DNA of 11,376 bases from Thermoplasmatota archaeon (GCA_023379555.1 JAMCQR010000059.1:1-11376); one strand, 5' to 3'. Shown: positions 1 through 6,134, numbered from the stretch's first letter. Made by a program: numbers and translations. The notes: generated by a model from the sequence alone, not told the origin.

Positions 1-503
1 ATCTCCATCTTAACGTGCTCAAATCTTATGGGTAGGAGGACTCTTATCGCCTTCAGGACATCGTTGACCTGCTCCTCCGCGCTCTTGAAAGGATCCACCC
101 TAACCCTGGCCTCTTCCATCGCTTTCTCGATCCTCTGAGGGGGATGAGGCGTTCCCGACTGTGGGTTCATTGACTCTCTGGCAATAATTTCTACGATCTG
201 TCTCCTCTTTTCCTCGAGCATCTTCCTTCTCTGCTCGGTGGTCAGTTGCACCTGCCCCTTCTTGACTATCTCCATAACCACTGTCTGGAAGTCCTCAGTC
301 CCGAAGACTTCCCTGATCACTTCTTCTGATGCCCTGTCACCCTTGCTGCTGTCCTTAAAAATCACGTCGGTTGCCATATATTCCGAAACGTTGACGCTCT
401 TCCCTGATTTTACCAAATCTACTAGCTTCTGGTCGATTAGCACTTCGAACCTGTGACCCTTTGATTCATACCTAGCAATAAGAGCGTCCTCGACTTTGAC
501 CAT
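1..503 (-). CDS. Ribosome maturation protein SBDS (Sdo1 family), 3' part cut off by the window edge
   Basis: This is the archaeal homologue of the Shwachman-Bodian-Diamond protein. The family releases the anti-association factor aIF6 from the large ribosomal subunit during late maturation in the cytoplasm. 167 codons are visible of a protein that is usually about 230-250 residues. The N-terminal FYSH domain is recognisable by YESKGHRFEVLID at residues 12-24, and the linker and second domain by GTPHPPQRIEKAM at 117-129 followed by RVDPFKSAEEQ. The ATG at 503 lies 8 nt after the psmA stop, and GTGAG, which spans that stop, can serve as ribosome-binding site. It is therefore probably co-transcribed with psmA. 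In most archaea exosome genes (rrp4, rrp41, rrp42) follow; here they would lie beyond the left edge, which I infer but cannot see. The identification is firm. Confidence 0.95.
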   Translation of the reverse strand, partial: MVKVEDALIARYESKGHRFEVLIDQKLVDLVKSGKSVNVSEYMATDVIFKDSSKGDRASEEVIREVFGTEDFQTVVMEIVKKGQVQLTTEQRRKMLEEKRRQIVEIIARESMNPQSGTPHPPQRIEKAMEEARVRVDPFKSAEEQVNDVLKAIRVLLPIRFEHVKME

Positions 504-511
504 TCAGTTTC

Positions 512-1222
512 TCACTTGTTGCCTATTAGTTTGTTAGTCTCCTCCAGAGATAGGATCTTGAATTTCTCCCCTTTCCTTATGAGTCCAACACTGACCATCC
601 CGAGTCCCTGTCCCTGTTCCAGTCCTGCCTTGAGCGCCTTGATGCCGAGATCTGCAGCGTCCTGGAGTTGCATGCCTTGCTTGTACTCTTTCTCAAGAAT
701 CTCTACTGCCGCATCCCGTCCATATCCTATCGCATCTGCCTTATAACCAGTGGAGAGCCCAGAAGGGTCTGTTTCAAACAGGCTGATGCCCGTTTCATCT
801 ATGCCAATTATCAGGAGGGACGCACCGAAGGGTCTCACTCCCCCATACTGGGTGTACTGCTGAAGCAGATCGCAGATCTTCTTAACCAATGACTCGATTA
901 TTATGTCCTGCCCGTAAGTGACCTTTTCAGACTGGGCCTGGAGTCTTGCATGGTCTATCAATATCCTAGCGTCGCCTATCAGACCGGATGAAGCTGCCCC
1001 TATGTGACCGTCTACAGTGAATATCTTCTCTATGCTCTTCTCCTCTATGAGTCCGCTCTTAATCCTCTTGTCTGCCATAAGGATGGCTCCGTCCTCGAAC
1101 ACAATACCAATGGCAGTCGTACCTCTCTTGACGGCTTCCCTTGCATACTCTACCTGGAACAACCTTCCGTCCGGTGAGAACACGGTGATAGCCCTATCAT
1201 AAGCCATTTGTGCTGATTGCAT
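512..1222 (-). CDS. psmA: Proteasome subunit alpha (20S core particle)
   Basis: It forms the outer heptameric rings of the 20S proteasome, which gate substrate entry and dock ATPase activators such as PAN or Cdc48/VAT. Starting at the ATG at 1222 the protein has 236 residues and opens MQSAQMAYDRAITVFSPDG, almost the Thermoplasma acidophilum N-terminus as I remember it, with the gate residues Tyr8-Asp9-Arg10. Lys66 in SIEKI falls at the number of the Thermoplasma lysine that binds the activator HbYX tail, which supports this start. YTQYGGVRPFG is the conserved central alpha-subunit motif. The reading frame stays open to 1252 and an ATG there would add 10 residues (MPYTEKVGEK), but AGGTGA 4 nt before the 1222 ATG and the family alignment argue against it. 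SBDS follows 8 nt downstream. The beta subunit is not in the window. Confidence 0.97.
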   Translation of the reverse strand: MQSAQMAYDRAITVFSPDGRLFQVEYAREAVKRGTTAIGIVFEDGAILMADKRIKSGLIEEKSIEKIFTVDGHIGAASSGLIGDARILIDHARLQAQSEKVTYGQDIIIESLVKKICDLLQQYTQYGGVRPFGASLLIIGIDETGISLFETDPSGLSTGYKADAIGYGRDAAVEILEKEYKQGMQLQDAADLGIKALKAGLEQGQGLGMVSVGLIRKGEKFKILSLEETNKLIGNK

Positions 1223-1257
1223 CTTTTCACCTACTTTCTCCGTATATGGCAACGCAG

Positions 1258-1266
1258 TAATAAACC
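1258..1266 (-). promoter_or_regulatory. TATA-like box for psmA-SBDS
   Basis: On the minus strand GGTTTATTACTG lies in the 76-nt gap between dphB and psmA. Its centre is about 40 nt before the psmA ATG, so the transcript would carry a short leader of roughly 14 nt that includes the AGGTGA ribosome-binding site. The call is by sequence resemblance only. Confidence 0.45.
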
Positions 1267-1298
1267 TTTATGAGACTACTGAAATAAGTAAAACTTAA

Positions 1299-2024
1299 CT
1301 ATATGCGGAACAAATCGAGGGCTTCCTTTTCCTGAAAATGAAGTTCTGAGGGTATGACTATTGTGAGTGGAACTTTGATCTCATCTTGTTTCTTCAGACT
1401 GTCGATCTTTCCGTAAACAATTCTTTCGTCTGGAGTGCCAAGATTGCTAACAATGCCCACCTCCCTGTCCTTGCTGAAAAGACCTCTCTTCACTTGCGAT
1501 TCCATCCACAGAAGTTCATCTAATGCATCCCTCAGCCCCAGTGGTGGTTCCGTATCCAGGAGCAGAATTGTGTGGAAACCATTTGTGAAATTCTGGAATA
1601 TTTTCTCGTATGGAGAAAGCGGCCTGAAATTCTCCTTGAATCTCGGCAGGGATACCGCAGGGCCGATCTTGTAAAGGTGCATGCCCAGCCTGGTTGCAGC
1701 CGTTGGGAAGATTGATGTGTTGTGAAATGTCTTGACTTCGATCCCTCTGAGCTTCGCTTCCTTATAAATTGTGAAATGAGTAGTGGCTGAAAATGCGTCA
1801 CCTGGGATGACGATTGAAACGTCTCCCTCTTCCTTTAAGATCCATTCAAAATTTTCAAGCTTGTCCCTGCCAACAAAGGTCAGCTCTCTCTTGCCAAATT
1901 CTCTTATGTAATTCGGAGAAGTGTAAGTGTCGACAAGTATTAGTTCGGATTTGTCAAGAAAATCAAGTTCCTCCCTTGTGAAACTGGAGGGTGGGTTGAA
2001 TCCAGCAGAGATGAAACCAATCAT
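1299..2024 (-). CDS. dphB: Diphthine synthase (DphB / Dph5)
   Basis: DphB is a SAM-dependent methyltransferase that methylates the 3-amino-3-carboxypropyl group on the target histidine of elongation factor 2, an intermediate step of diphthamide synthesis. It belongs to the tetrapyrrole-methylase fold. Visible family signatures are DTYTSP at residues 32-37 (normally E/D-x-YTS), GDAFSATTH at 75-83 (the SAM-binding GDP-x-x-ATTH motif with Ala for Pro), HNTSI at 101-105, LYKIGPAVSLP near 117-127, and TILLLD at 152-157. The length, 241 residues, is slightly short for the family. The N-terminal segment FISAGFNPPSSFT departs from the usual IGLGLxDxxDIT glycine-rich loop, which is odd. The start ATG overlaps the phosphoesterase stop (ATGA), so translation is probably coupled to it. 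Confidence 0.92.
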   Translation of the reverse strand: MIGFISAGFNPPSSFTREELDFLDKSELILVDTYTSPNYIREFGKRELTFVGRDKLENFEWILKEEGDVSIVIPGDAFSATTHFTIYKEAKLRGIEVKTFHNTSIFPTAATRLGMHLYKIGPAVSLPRFKENFRPLSPYEKIFQNFTNGFHTILLLDTEPPLGLRDALDELLWMESQVKRGLFSKDREVGIVSNLGTPDERIVYGKIDSLKKQDEIKVPLTIVIPSELHFQEKEALDLFRI

Positions 2025-2731
2025 AGGAGCCCCTTCACATTCCCGAGATCGATAGTTCCGTATGAATCCCAGAGACCGTAGACCCTCCCTTCATTGAGGT
2101 CTACCTTCTTCAGAACTGGTGAGTTGATTTCATTCTTCAAGATGTCTGAGCCGCCTGCGTAGATAGACATCGCAGGTAGGACGATCAATCTCTCTTTTTT
2201 GAAGTAGAGGAAGCAGTGCAATTTCAAAACAGAATCCACGGAATCCCTGAGACCCACGGCAGGATGCTCATTCCCTATTATTCCTATGTCATCCCACTTG
2301 AAATTCTTGTGACCGTGATGAAAAGTATACCTTCCTTCCTTGTACGTGTCGTACGTTCTTAGGTTCAGTTTGGACGCTATGTTTGCAACGTAGTTGTCGT
2401 GATTGCCCTTTATTACAATGGGTTCTGATTTCTCACCTATCCTCCTCAGAAGCTCATACACGTCGCTCCATTCCTGCGGTGTGTTGTGGGAAAACTCGTG
2501 TTTCAGATCACCATTAATTATGAACTTTTCCGGTTTGTACTTGTTGATAATCAGGTCAACGGTGTCATAAATCATTTGGGACTGGACCCTTGGGATAAAT
2601 ATCCCATTCATGGCGAGAACGTCTTCATAACCGAGGTGGACGTCGGATACTACAACAGCGGAAATATCTTCCAGAAATGCCGCTCCATATCTGGTGAAGA
2701 ATATGCTGTTCTCGACCTCTATCTCGTCCAT
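2021..2731 (-). CDS. Calcineurin-like metallophosphoesterase (SbcD/Mre11-related, COG1407 type)
   Basis: This is a predicted dinuclear-metal phosphoesterase of the small archaeal and bacterial ICC-like group, which is related to SbcD/Mre11 but lacks the nuclease accessory domains. The substrate is unknown. All metal motifs are present in order: SDVHLG (Asp30, His32), NGDLKHE (Asp75), KGNHDN (Asn110, His111), HHGHKNF (His139, His141), and GNEHPA (His156). The length, 236 residues, is normal for the group. The ATG at 2731 faces the divergent thiL gene across 37 AT-rich nucleotides, so both promoters lie in that gap. The gene is followed by dphB with a 4-nt overlap. In some archaea this family sits beside Lhr-type helicases; no such gene is here, so the context gives no substrate hint beyond the possible link to EF-2 modification. 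Confidence 0.88.
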   Translation of the reverse strand: MDEIEVENSIFFTRYGAAFLEDISAVVVSDVHLGYEDVLAMNGIFIPRVQSQMIYDTVDLIINKYKPEKFIINGDLKHEFSHNTPQEWSDVYELLRRIGEKSEPIVIKGNHDNYVANIASKLNLRTYDTYKEGRYTFHHGHKNFKWDDIGIIGNEHPAVGLRDSVDSVLKLHCFLYFKKERLIVLPAMSIYAGGSDILKNEINSPVLKKVDLNEGRVYGLWDSYGTIDLGNVKGLL

Positions 2732-2741
2732 CTGTTGATAA

Positions 2742-2750
2742 TTTATTTAA
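2742..2750 (+). promoter_or_regulatory. TATA-like box for thiL, in the divergent 37-nt promoter gap
   Basis: TTTATTTAA is centred 26 nt before the ATG at 2772 and 23 nt before the GTG at 2769, which implies leaderless or near-leaderless transcription of thiL. The same AT-rich block must also drive the divergent phosphoesterase gene. On that strand the best candidate, GATAATTA near 2757-2764, is weaker. Confidence 0.5.
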
Positions 2751-2771
2751 CTACATCTAATTATCTTTGTG

Positions 2772-3653
2772 ATGGAGATAAGAGAACTAGGGGAGAGAAA
2801 ACTCATCGATAAAATTTGGAAGATCATAGGGGAAAAGAACGAAGATGAGGATGTCCACTTCCTGGATCAGGGAAAGAAGTTCCTCTTGATCGCAATGGAC
2901 ACTATCAATGAGGGTTATCATTTCGAGAAGTGGTGGGACCCGGTATTGATCGGAAAATTTCTCGTCGACATCAATCTGAGCGATATAGCTTCAAAGAATG
3001 GTAGACCTCTCGAGATGATGGTATCCTTCTCATTTCCAAGAACTCTTGATGCGGGTTGGGTATCCTCCCTCACCTCAGGGATCAAGGGTGAACTGGGCAA
3101 ATACAAGGTCAAATTTTCTGGAGGAGACCTCAAGGAGTCAAAAAAGATTTCTTTGACCGGAATGATCACTGGCGAAGTCAAGAAGGGAAGAGAATTCAGA
3201 AGAAATGGCGCTAGATCAGGGGATTTTGTTTATGCGTCCTCCACCATTGGGAAAAATGAACGAGCGATATTGGAATATCATAAAGGGAATAAACGAAAAA
3301 CTGGAGAAATCCTGGACATAAGACCCAGATTTGATGTACTCAAATCTCTCCGTAATTCCAAGATCACTTCCTGCATCGACAACTCGGATGGAGTTTACAA
3401 ATCGCTGAGACTTCTCGCCACTCTGAGCGGAGTCAAGATGAGGATCGAACATGACATCTCTGAAAATTCAAAGAGTGATGATGAAAGAGTCTTGTTATAT
3501 TCCACAGGTGGAGACTACGAACTTCTATTTACTTCTCCTGAAAAACTGAAAGGCTACCCTCTGTTAGGAAGAGTCGTGAATGGCAAAGGTGTAGTCGACA
3601 TAGGGGGCAATACTAAACCACTCACCGGTTTTGATCATTTCAGAACGCTCTAA
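2772..3653 (+). CDS. thiL: Thiamine-monophosphate kinase
   Basis: ThiL phosphorylates thiamine monophosphate with ATP to give thiamine diphosphate, the active cofactor, and acts in the cytoplasm. It belongs to the PurM/SelD-like ATP-binding fold. Signatures seen (293-residue numbering) are AMDTINEGYHF at 41-51, which holds the metal-binding Asp43 and the substrate-loop EG-x-HF; INLSDIAS at 67-74; FSGGDLKES at 115-123; RNGARSGD at 144-151; CIDNSDGV at 201-208; and GGDYELLFT at 246-254. The length is slightly below the usual 310-325. GTG-ATG occur in tandem at 2769 and 2772; I choose the ATG because it places the start 26 nt from the TATA-like box, but GTG would add only one residue. In the C-terminal motif the usual GGEDYEL reads TGGDYEL. 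No other thiamine gene is adjacent. Confidence 0.93.
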   Translation: MEIRELGERKLIDKIWKIIGEKNEDEDVHFLDQGKKFLLIAMDTINEGYHFEKWWDPVLIGKFLVDINLSDIASKNGRPLEMMVSFSFPRTLDAGWVSSLTSGIKGELGKYKVKFSGGDLKESKKISLTGMITGEVKKGREFRRNGARSGDFVYASSTIGKNERAILEYHKGNKRKTGEILDIRPRFDVLKSLRNSKITSCIDNSDGVYKSLRLLATLSGVKMRIEHDISENSKSDDERVLLYSTGGDYELLFTSPEKLKGYPLLGRVVNGKGVVDIGGNTKPLTGFDHFRTL

Positions 3654-3735
3654 AGCAAGTAACTTAGAAATATAATTATTCTACACAGGAAACTCGTAGG
3701 AGCATTGACAACCGACGCTCATTCTTTACGGAAAA

Positions 3736-3746
3736 TTTTATTAAAT
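3736..3746 (+). promoter_or_regulatory. TATA-like box for the histidine phosphatase gene
   Basis: TTTTATTAAAT, preceded by GAAAA that could act as BRE, is centred 33 nt before the TTG start at 3774. It lies in the 120-nt gap after thiL and suggests a separate transcript with a leader of about 7 nt. Confidence 0.45.
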
Positions 3747-3773
3747 TGATGCATTAAAGATTGGTTGAGTTAA

Positions 3774-4349
3774 TTGATAAAGAAACTGATCTTAATGAGG
3801 CATGGTGAGAGTTTTGCAAATGTCAACAACATCATTTCAGAAGACATGAATCAATACCCTTTGACAGAAAGAGGGGTAGAACAGATTCTCTTCTCGGCTG
3901 AGCAACTTAAGGGACTGAAGTTTGATGGAATCGTCTGCAGTCCTCTTCTCAGGACCAAGCAGACCGCGAGGACCGTCGGAGAAGTCATCGGCCTGAAGGT
4001 AACGGAAAATTCCAAGATAAGGGAGTCGGGTCTTGGGCCCTATAACGGATACAAAGTAGACGAAGTCCCTAAGTTAAACAGGGAAGATCTGGGAATGGAG
4101 ACTTGGAGTTCTCAGTTAGATAGGTTGAAGAGTGCGCTTGCTGATTACGAGGGACAGTACCTGTTTGTAAGCCATGCTCTTCCCATAAGGGTCCTCACTG
4201 CTAGTTTTCTGGGATTGAACGAAAGGGAGAGTTACGGTATAGACATCAAGCTTGCATCCATGACTGCAATAGATGTGGAGAATGAGAAAGTTCTGTCTAT
4301 AGGAACAGTGCTGCTCACTGAAAGGGTTAAGAAACTATTCTCAAACTAG
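3774..4349 (+). CDS. Histidine phosphatase / phosphoglycerate mutase-like protein
   Basis: This is a member of the histidine phosphatase superfamily, in which a phosphohistidine intermediate forms. It may be a cofactor-dependent phosphoglycerate mutase or a broad phosphatase; the sequence does not decide. The catalytic set is complete: LMRHGES with Arg9-His10-Gly11, SPLLRTKQTA with Arg60, the acid Glu84 in RESGLGPYNGY, and VSHALPIR with His134. At 191 residues it is shorter than bacterial dPGM (about 230-250), which favours the small phosphatase-like or archaeal subgroup. The start is a TTG at 3774: an in-frame TAA lies directly before it, and the next candidate, the ATG at 3795, would cut into the RHG strand. 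The gene follows thiL with its own TATA-like box and is convergent with the membrane protein gene. Confidence 0.88.
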   Translation: MIKKLILMRHGESFANVNNIISEDMNQYPLTERGVEQILFSAEQLKGLKFDGIVCSPLLRTKQTARTVGEVIGLKVTENSKIRESGLGPYNGYKVDEVPKLNREDLGMETWSSQLDRLKSALADYEGQYLFVSHALPIRVLTASFLGLNERESYGIDIKLASMTAIDVENEKVLSIGTVLLTERVKKLFSN

Positions 4350-4406
4350 AGGTACGCTGCTCAGGCGAAGTTCAATAGCAAATTTGTCTTAGTGTTCCAA
4401 TGTATA

Positions 4407-4413
4407 TTTTTTT
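4407..4413 (+). terminator. Oligo-T terminator after the histidine phosphatase gene
   Basis: A run of seven T lies about 57 nt after the stop codon at 4349, with no strong hairpin before it. Intrinsic archaeal termination typically needs only such a run. The remainder of this 268-nt convergent gap holds a small hairpin at 4466-4500 and a TATATA tract at 4563-4569, but no gene I can support. Confidence 0.5.
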
Positions 4414-4465
4414 ACTGATAATCAAGAGAAATAGAGGGGATTCTCGGAGATCAAATAAGGGAAAC

Positions 4466-4510
4466 TGAAAGATCTAGTCGTGGAGACGAGTTCTCTTTCA
4501 CTAGAATACA
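4466..4510 (+). other. Small bipartite hairpin followed by ACA
   Basis: TGAAAGA at 4466-4472 pairs perfectly with TCTTTCA at 4494-4500. Inside, TCGT (4478-4481) pairs with ACGA (4486-4489) around a GGAG loop, leaving internal loops of 5 and 4 nt. An ACA trinucleotide follows at 4508-4510. The outline recalls a very small H/ACA RNA, but the upper stem is far shorter than in known archaeal examples and no kink-turn is seen, so no RNA gene is claimed. Confidence 0.2.
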
Positions 4511-4617
4511 ATCTTAACTGAAATTAAAGTGGCCCAATTTGTATGTTGTTTCTAATTCGAGGTTATATAGGAACGCCATCTAAATGAAAAGAAGCAATCA
4601 ATGAGCCGAGCTCCAAA

Positions 4618-5127
4618 CTACCTCTGGAAGAATTTCTTCTTCTTTACCCTGAGTTTGCTCTTGGGACTTGGATGATAGATCTTAGACCAGACGCTTCTAA
4701 AGTCAAAGAAAGTCCCAGCCACATACTTGCTATTCTTCCGGAGTCCCTTCAGGGGACTTTCAAACCCTATGAATCTTTCGAATTCCCTTATTTCTCTATT
4801 TTCCCTCCCAAGAAATATGATCGCCAGGCCTGAAATCCCTGCTATCAGGAAGATTTTTCCAAGGACGTTCGTTTCCACAAATAATACAAATCCCTTTGAC
4901 GCAAGGAAAAAGAATATGAATGCGACTAAGACCGTCACAATGAACATGAGCCAGTTCATCACTCTCTTGTGAATTCCCCAGGCAATCAATCCGATCAAGA
5001 AAGCCCCAATGATTAGTGATACCGGAACTATCCAAGGAAGAAAAACGGTGAAACCCACTATCATTACAAAGAAGAGAAGGTATCCAATTATGGAAACCCA
5101 GAGAGGAATTCTGATGGAAAATTTCAT
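4618..5127 (-). CDS. Four-helix membrane protein with a basic cytoplasmic-type tail, unknown function
   Basis: I do not recognise the family. The 169-residue product has four predicted membrane segments at about residues 8-30, 33-52, 57-83 and 88-107, with short polar turns between them (WGIHKRVMNW, ETNVLGK). A soluble C-terminal half of about 60 residues follows, charged at first (RENREIREFERF) and ending in a strongly basic cluster, KLRVKKKKFFQR. Basic residues at 53-55 and throughout the tail suggest, by the positive-inside rule, that both face the cytoplasm. An in-frame TAA lies three codons before the ATG at 5127, so that ATG is the first possible methionine start. It is convergent with the histidine phosphatase gene, and the gap to the PPC gene behind it is 192 nt, so it is probably transcribed alone. 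The basic tail could contact nucleic acid, a ribosome or acidic lipids; that is speculation. Confidence 0.8.
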   Translation of the reverse strand: MKFSIRIPLWVSIIGYLLFFVMIVGFTVFLPWIVPVSLIIGAFLIGLIAWGIHKRVMNWLMFIVTVLVAFIFFFLASKGFVLFVETNVLGKIFLIAGISGLAIIFLGRENREIREFERFIGFESPLKGLRKNSKYVAGTFFDFRSVWSKIYHPSPKSKLRVKKKKFFQR

Positions 5128-5150
5128 GGGCGCTTACACATCAAGTTGTT

Positions 5151-5167
5151 CTATTTATCATTTATAA
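5151..5167 (-). promoter_or_regulatory. TATA-like tract for the membrane protein gene
   Basis: On the minus strand the AT-rich stretch CTTATAAATGATAAATAG contains two overlapping candidates. GATAAATAG is centred about 28 nt before the ATG at 5127, giving a near-leaderless mRNA. TTATAAAT is centred about 35 nt before it, giving a leader of about 9 nt. Confidence 0.45.
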
Positions 5168-5194
5168 GAATTTTGATGCATTCTGCGGATGGCA

Positions 5195-5289
5195 ACAGTT
5201 GAACTGTGATCGCAAAGCGGAATTATGCGGTCTCGGTTTTACATCAACCGAATATAGGACTGTTTGAAAAGATGATATGAGCTTTTCAA
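5195..5289. other. Three inverted repeats in the 192-nt gap between the membrane protein and PPC genes
   Basis: Three perfect inverted repeats lie within 95 nt. ACAGTT-G-AACTGT (5195-5207) has a 1-nt spacer and looks more like an operator dyad than an RNA hairpin. TCGGTT (5233-5238) pairs with AACCGA (5246-5251) around a 7-nt loop. TTGAAAAG (5264-5271) pairs with CTTTTCAA (5282-5289) around a 10-nt loop, about 30 nt after the PPC stop, where it could be a 3'-end structure. No T-run follows on the minus strand. Function is unknown. Confidence 0.35.
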
Positions 5290-5319
5290 CCTGTAGCTGT
5301 TCCCAGGGTCCACGATCTC

Positions 5320-5736
5320 CTATTCTATCATCAGTTCCTTTAAACCAGTCTTCTTGTTCAGGGCTCTCTTCAGAACAATTTCTTCCAGCTTCAGAATGTG
5401 AACCTCCATGAGCGGGTCAGCAGTTCCGGAAAAGAAGTGCCCTCCACTTAACGAGTGATCACTTAACGCCACTGATACATGGATGTGGAGCCTTGGTTCG
5501 TTGCTCGATATACTCCCGTGGAAAGAGACAACCTCTCCTGGTGACTGGAGCAGTGCTTTCTCATACTCCTTTCCATTCCAGTATCCAATCTCCAAGTCTC
5601 TTATCATTCCTATTCCGAACTCAACCAGACCGGAAAAGATACCATAATCATCGAGAACCTTGGTGATTGATTCTCCAACATCCTCCCCCTTTTCAATCTT
5701 GACTACGATGTAATTCTTTTCAATGTCAGAGATCAT
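5320..5736 (-). CDS. PPC/DUF296-domain protein (plants and prokaryotes conserved domain)
   Basis: The whole 138-residue product is one PPC (DUF296) domain. In plants this domain is fused to AT-hooks and mediates trimerisation; free-standing prokaryotic members are small trimers, often annotated as DNA-binding, though the evidence for that is thin. Family signatures are the strand-turn with FHGSIS at 72-77, LHIHVSVALSDH at 83-94, SGGHFFSG at 97-104, and EVHILKLEEIVLKR at 111-124. His84, His86 and His100 are placed as the conserved histidines that could bind metal. The ATG at 5736 lies inside the end of the zinc-ribbon gene (11-nt overlap, different frame). No clear ribosome-binding site precedes it, but a TATATATATAT tract is centred 24 nt upstream, so it may have a leaderless transcript of its own besides coupling with the upstream gene. 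Confidence 0.88.
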   Translation of the reverse strand: MISDIEKNYIVVKIEKGEDVGESITKVLDDYGIFSGLVEFGIGMIRDLEIGYWNGKEYEKALLQSPGEVVSFHGSISSNEPRLHIHVSVALSDHSLSGGHFFSGTADPLMEVHILKLEEIVLKRALNKKTGLKELMIE

Positions 5737-6100
5737 GATTCTTTAATCTGAACGTATATATATATGGTTTCCCGTCCCTGGTTGAGTTGTACCCGCACTT
5801 CTCGCATTTGTAGCCAATAATTTTCCTCTTTCCTTCGAGGTTTACACCCCGTATCGTTGTTAGTTTTGAGCTGCACACGGGGCACTTGTCCAGAGATGCG
5901 AACTTCTTGCTTGAGTATTTCACGGAAACGTCTATTTCAGGAATCTCAAATATCAGCTTCCGGAACCTTTTTGGCGATGCGCTAATTTTCCTGCTTTTGA
6001 GAAAATCTAGGAATTTTATTTCACCCACGATCTCCCCGTTCTTCCTCAGGATGGTCAAGACGTTGAAGATGAGTTCAGCATCGCTGGGTCTTTTTGCCAC
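5726..6100 (-). CDS. Zinc-ribbon protein with a basic N-terminal helical part, possible DNA-binding regulator
   Basis: The 124-residue product has two parts. Residues 1-50 look helical and basic (ILRKNG, KSRKISASPKRFRK), in the style of a winged-helix or other DNA-binding fold. Residues 70-105 form a zinc ribbon with CPVC at 73-76 and CEKC at 99-102, both in classical C-x2-C spacing, followed by a short beta-rich end. I do not recognise a named family; predicted transcription factor or RNA-associated zinc protein are both possible. The start is a GTG at 6100 with no ribosome-binding site, but a TATA-like box is centred 24 nt before it, which favours a leaderless GTG start. The 3' end overlaps the PPC gene by 11 nt, so the two are likely a functional pair. 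valS ends 34 nt upstream on the same strand. Confidence 0.75.
   Translation of the reverse strand: MAKRPSDAELIFNVLTILRKNGEIVGEIKFLDFLKSRKISASPKRFRKLIFEIPEIDVSVKYSSKKFASLDKCPVCSSKLTTIRGVNLEGKRKIIGYKCEKCGYNSTRDGKPYIYTFRLKNHDL
5755..5765 (-). promoter_or_regulatory. TATA-like box inside the zinc-ribbon gene, driving the PPC gene
   Basis: An 11-nt alternating TA tract is centred 24 nt before the PPC start at 5736 and sits within the last codons of the zinc-ribbon gene, where it encodes Tyr-Ile-Tyr. Its spacing matches the other leaderless promoters in the window. Some of the AT run could reflect the amino-acid sequence alone. Confidence 0.45.
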
Positions 6101-6118
6101 TGAATAGACAATCTTTCT

Positions 6119-6128
6119 ACAAATAAAT
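6119..6128 (-). promoter_or_regulatory. TATA-like box for the zinc-ribbon/PPC pair
   Basis: On the minus strand GATTTATTTGTAG sits between the valS stop (6135) and the GTG start (6100), centred 24 nt before the latter. This fits leaderless initiation and argues against the pair depending only on read-through from valS. Confidence 0.5.
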
Positions 6129-6134
6129 CACTTG

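Noticed and set aside
512..892. Plus-strand open frames opposite psmA
   Set aside because: They are shadows of psmA; composition is leucine/serine-rich antisense sequence with no supporting signals.
4601..4675. A 24-codon plus-strand frame (MSRAPNYLWKNFFFFTLSLL…) downstream of a TATATA tract at 4563-4569
   Set aside because: It lies antisense to the end of the membrane protein gene, whose AAG/AAA codons produce the phenylalanine run, the box-to-start distance of about 35 nt is off, and there is no ribosome-binding site.
5264..5300. Possible C/D-box RNA suggested by GATGATATGAG and nearby CTG
   Set aside because: No proper RTGATGA C box paired with a CTGA D box at guide spacing is present; the pairing there is better explained as a simple hairpin.
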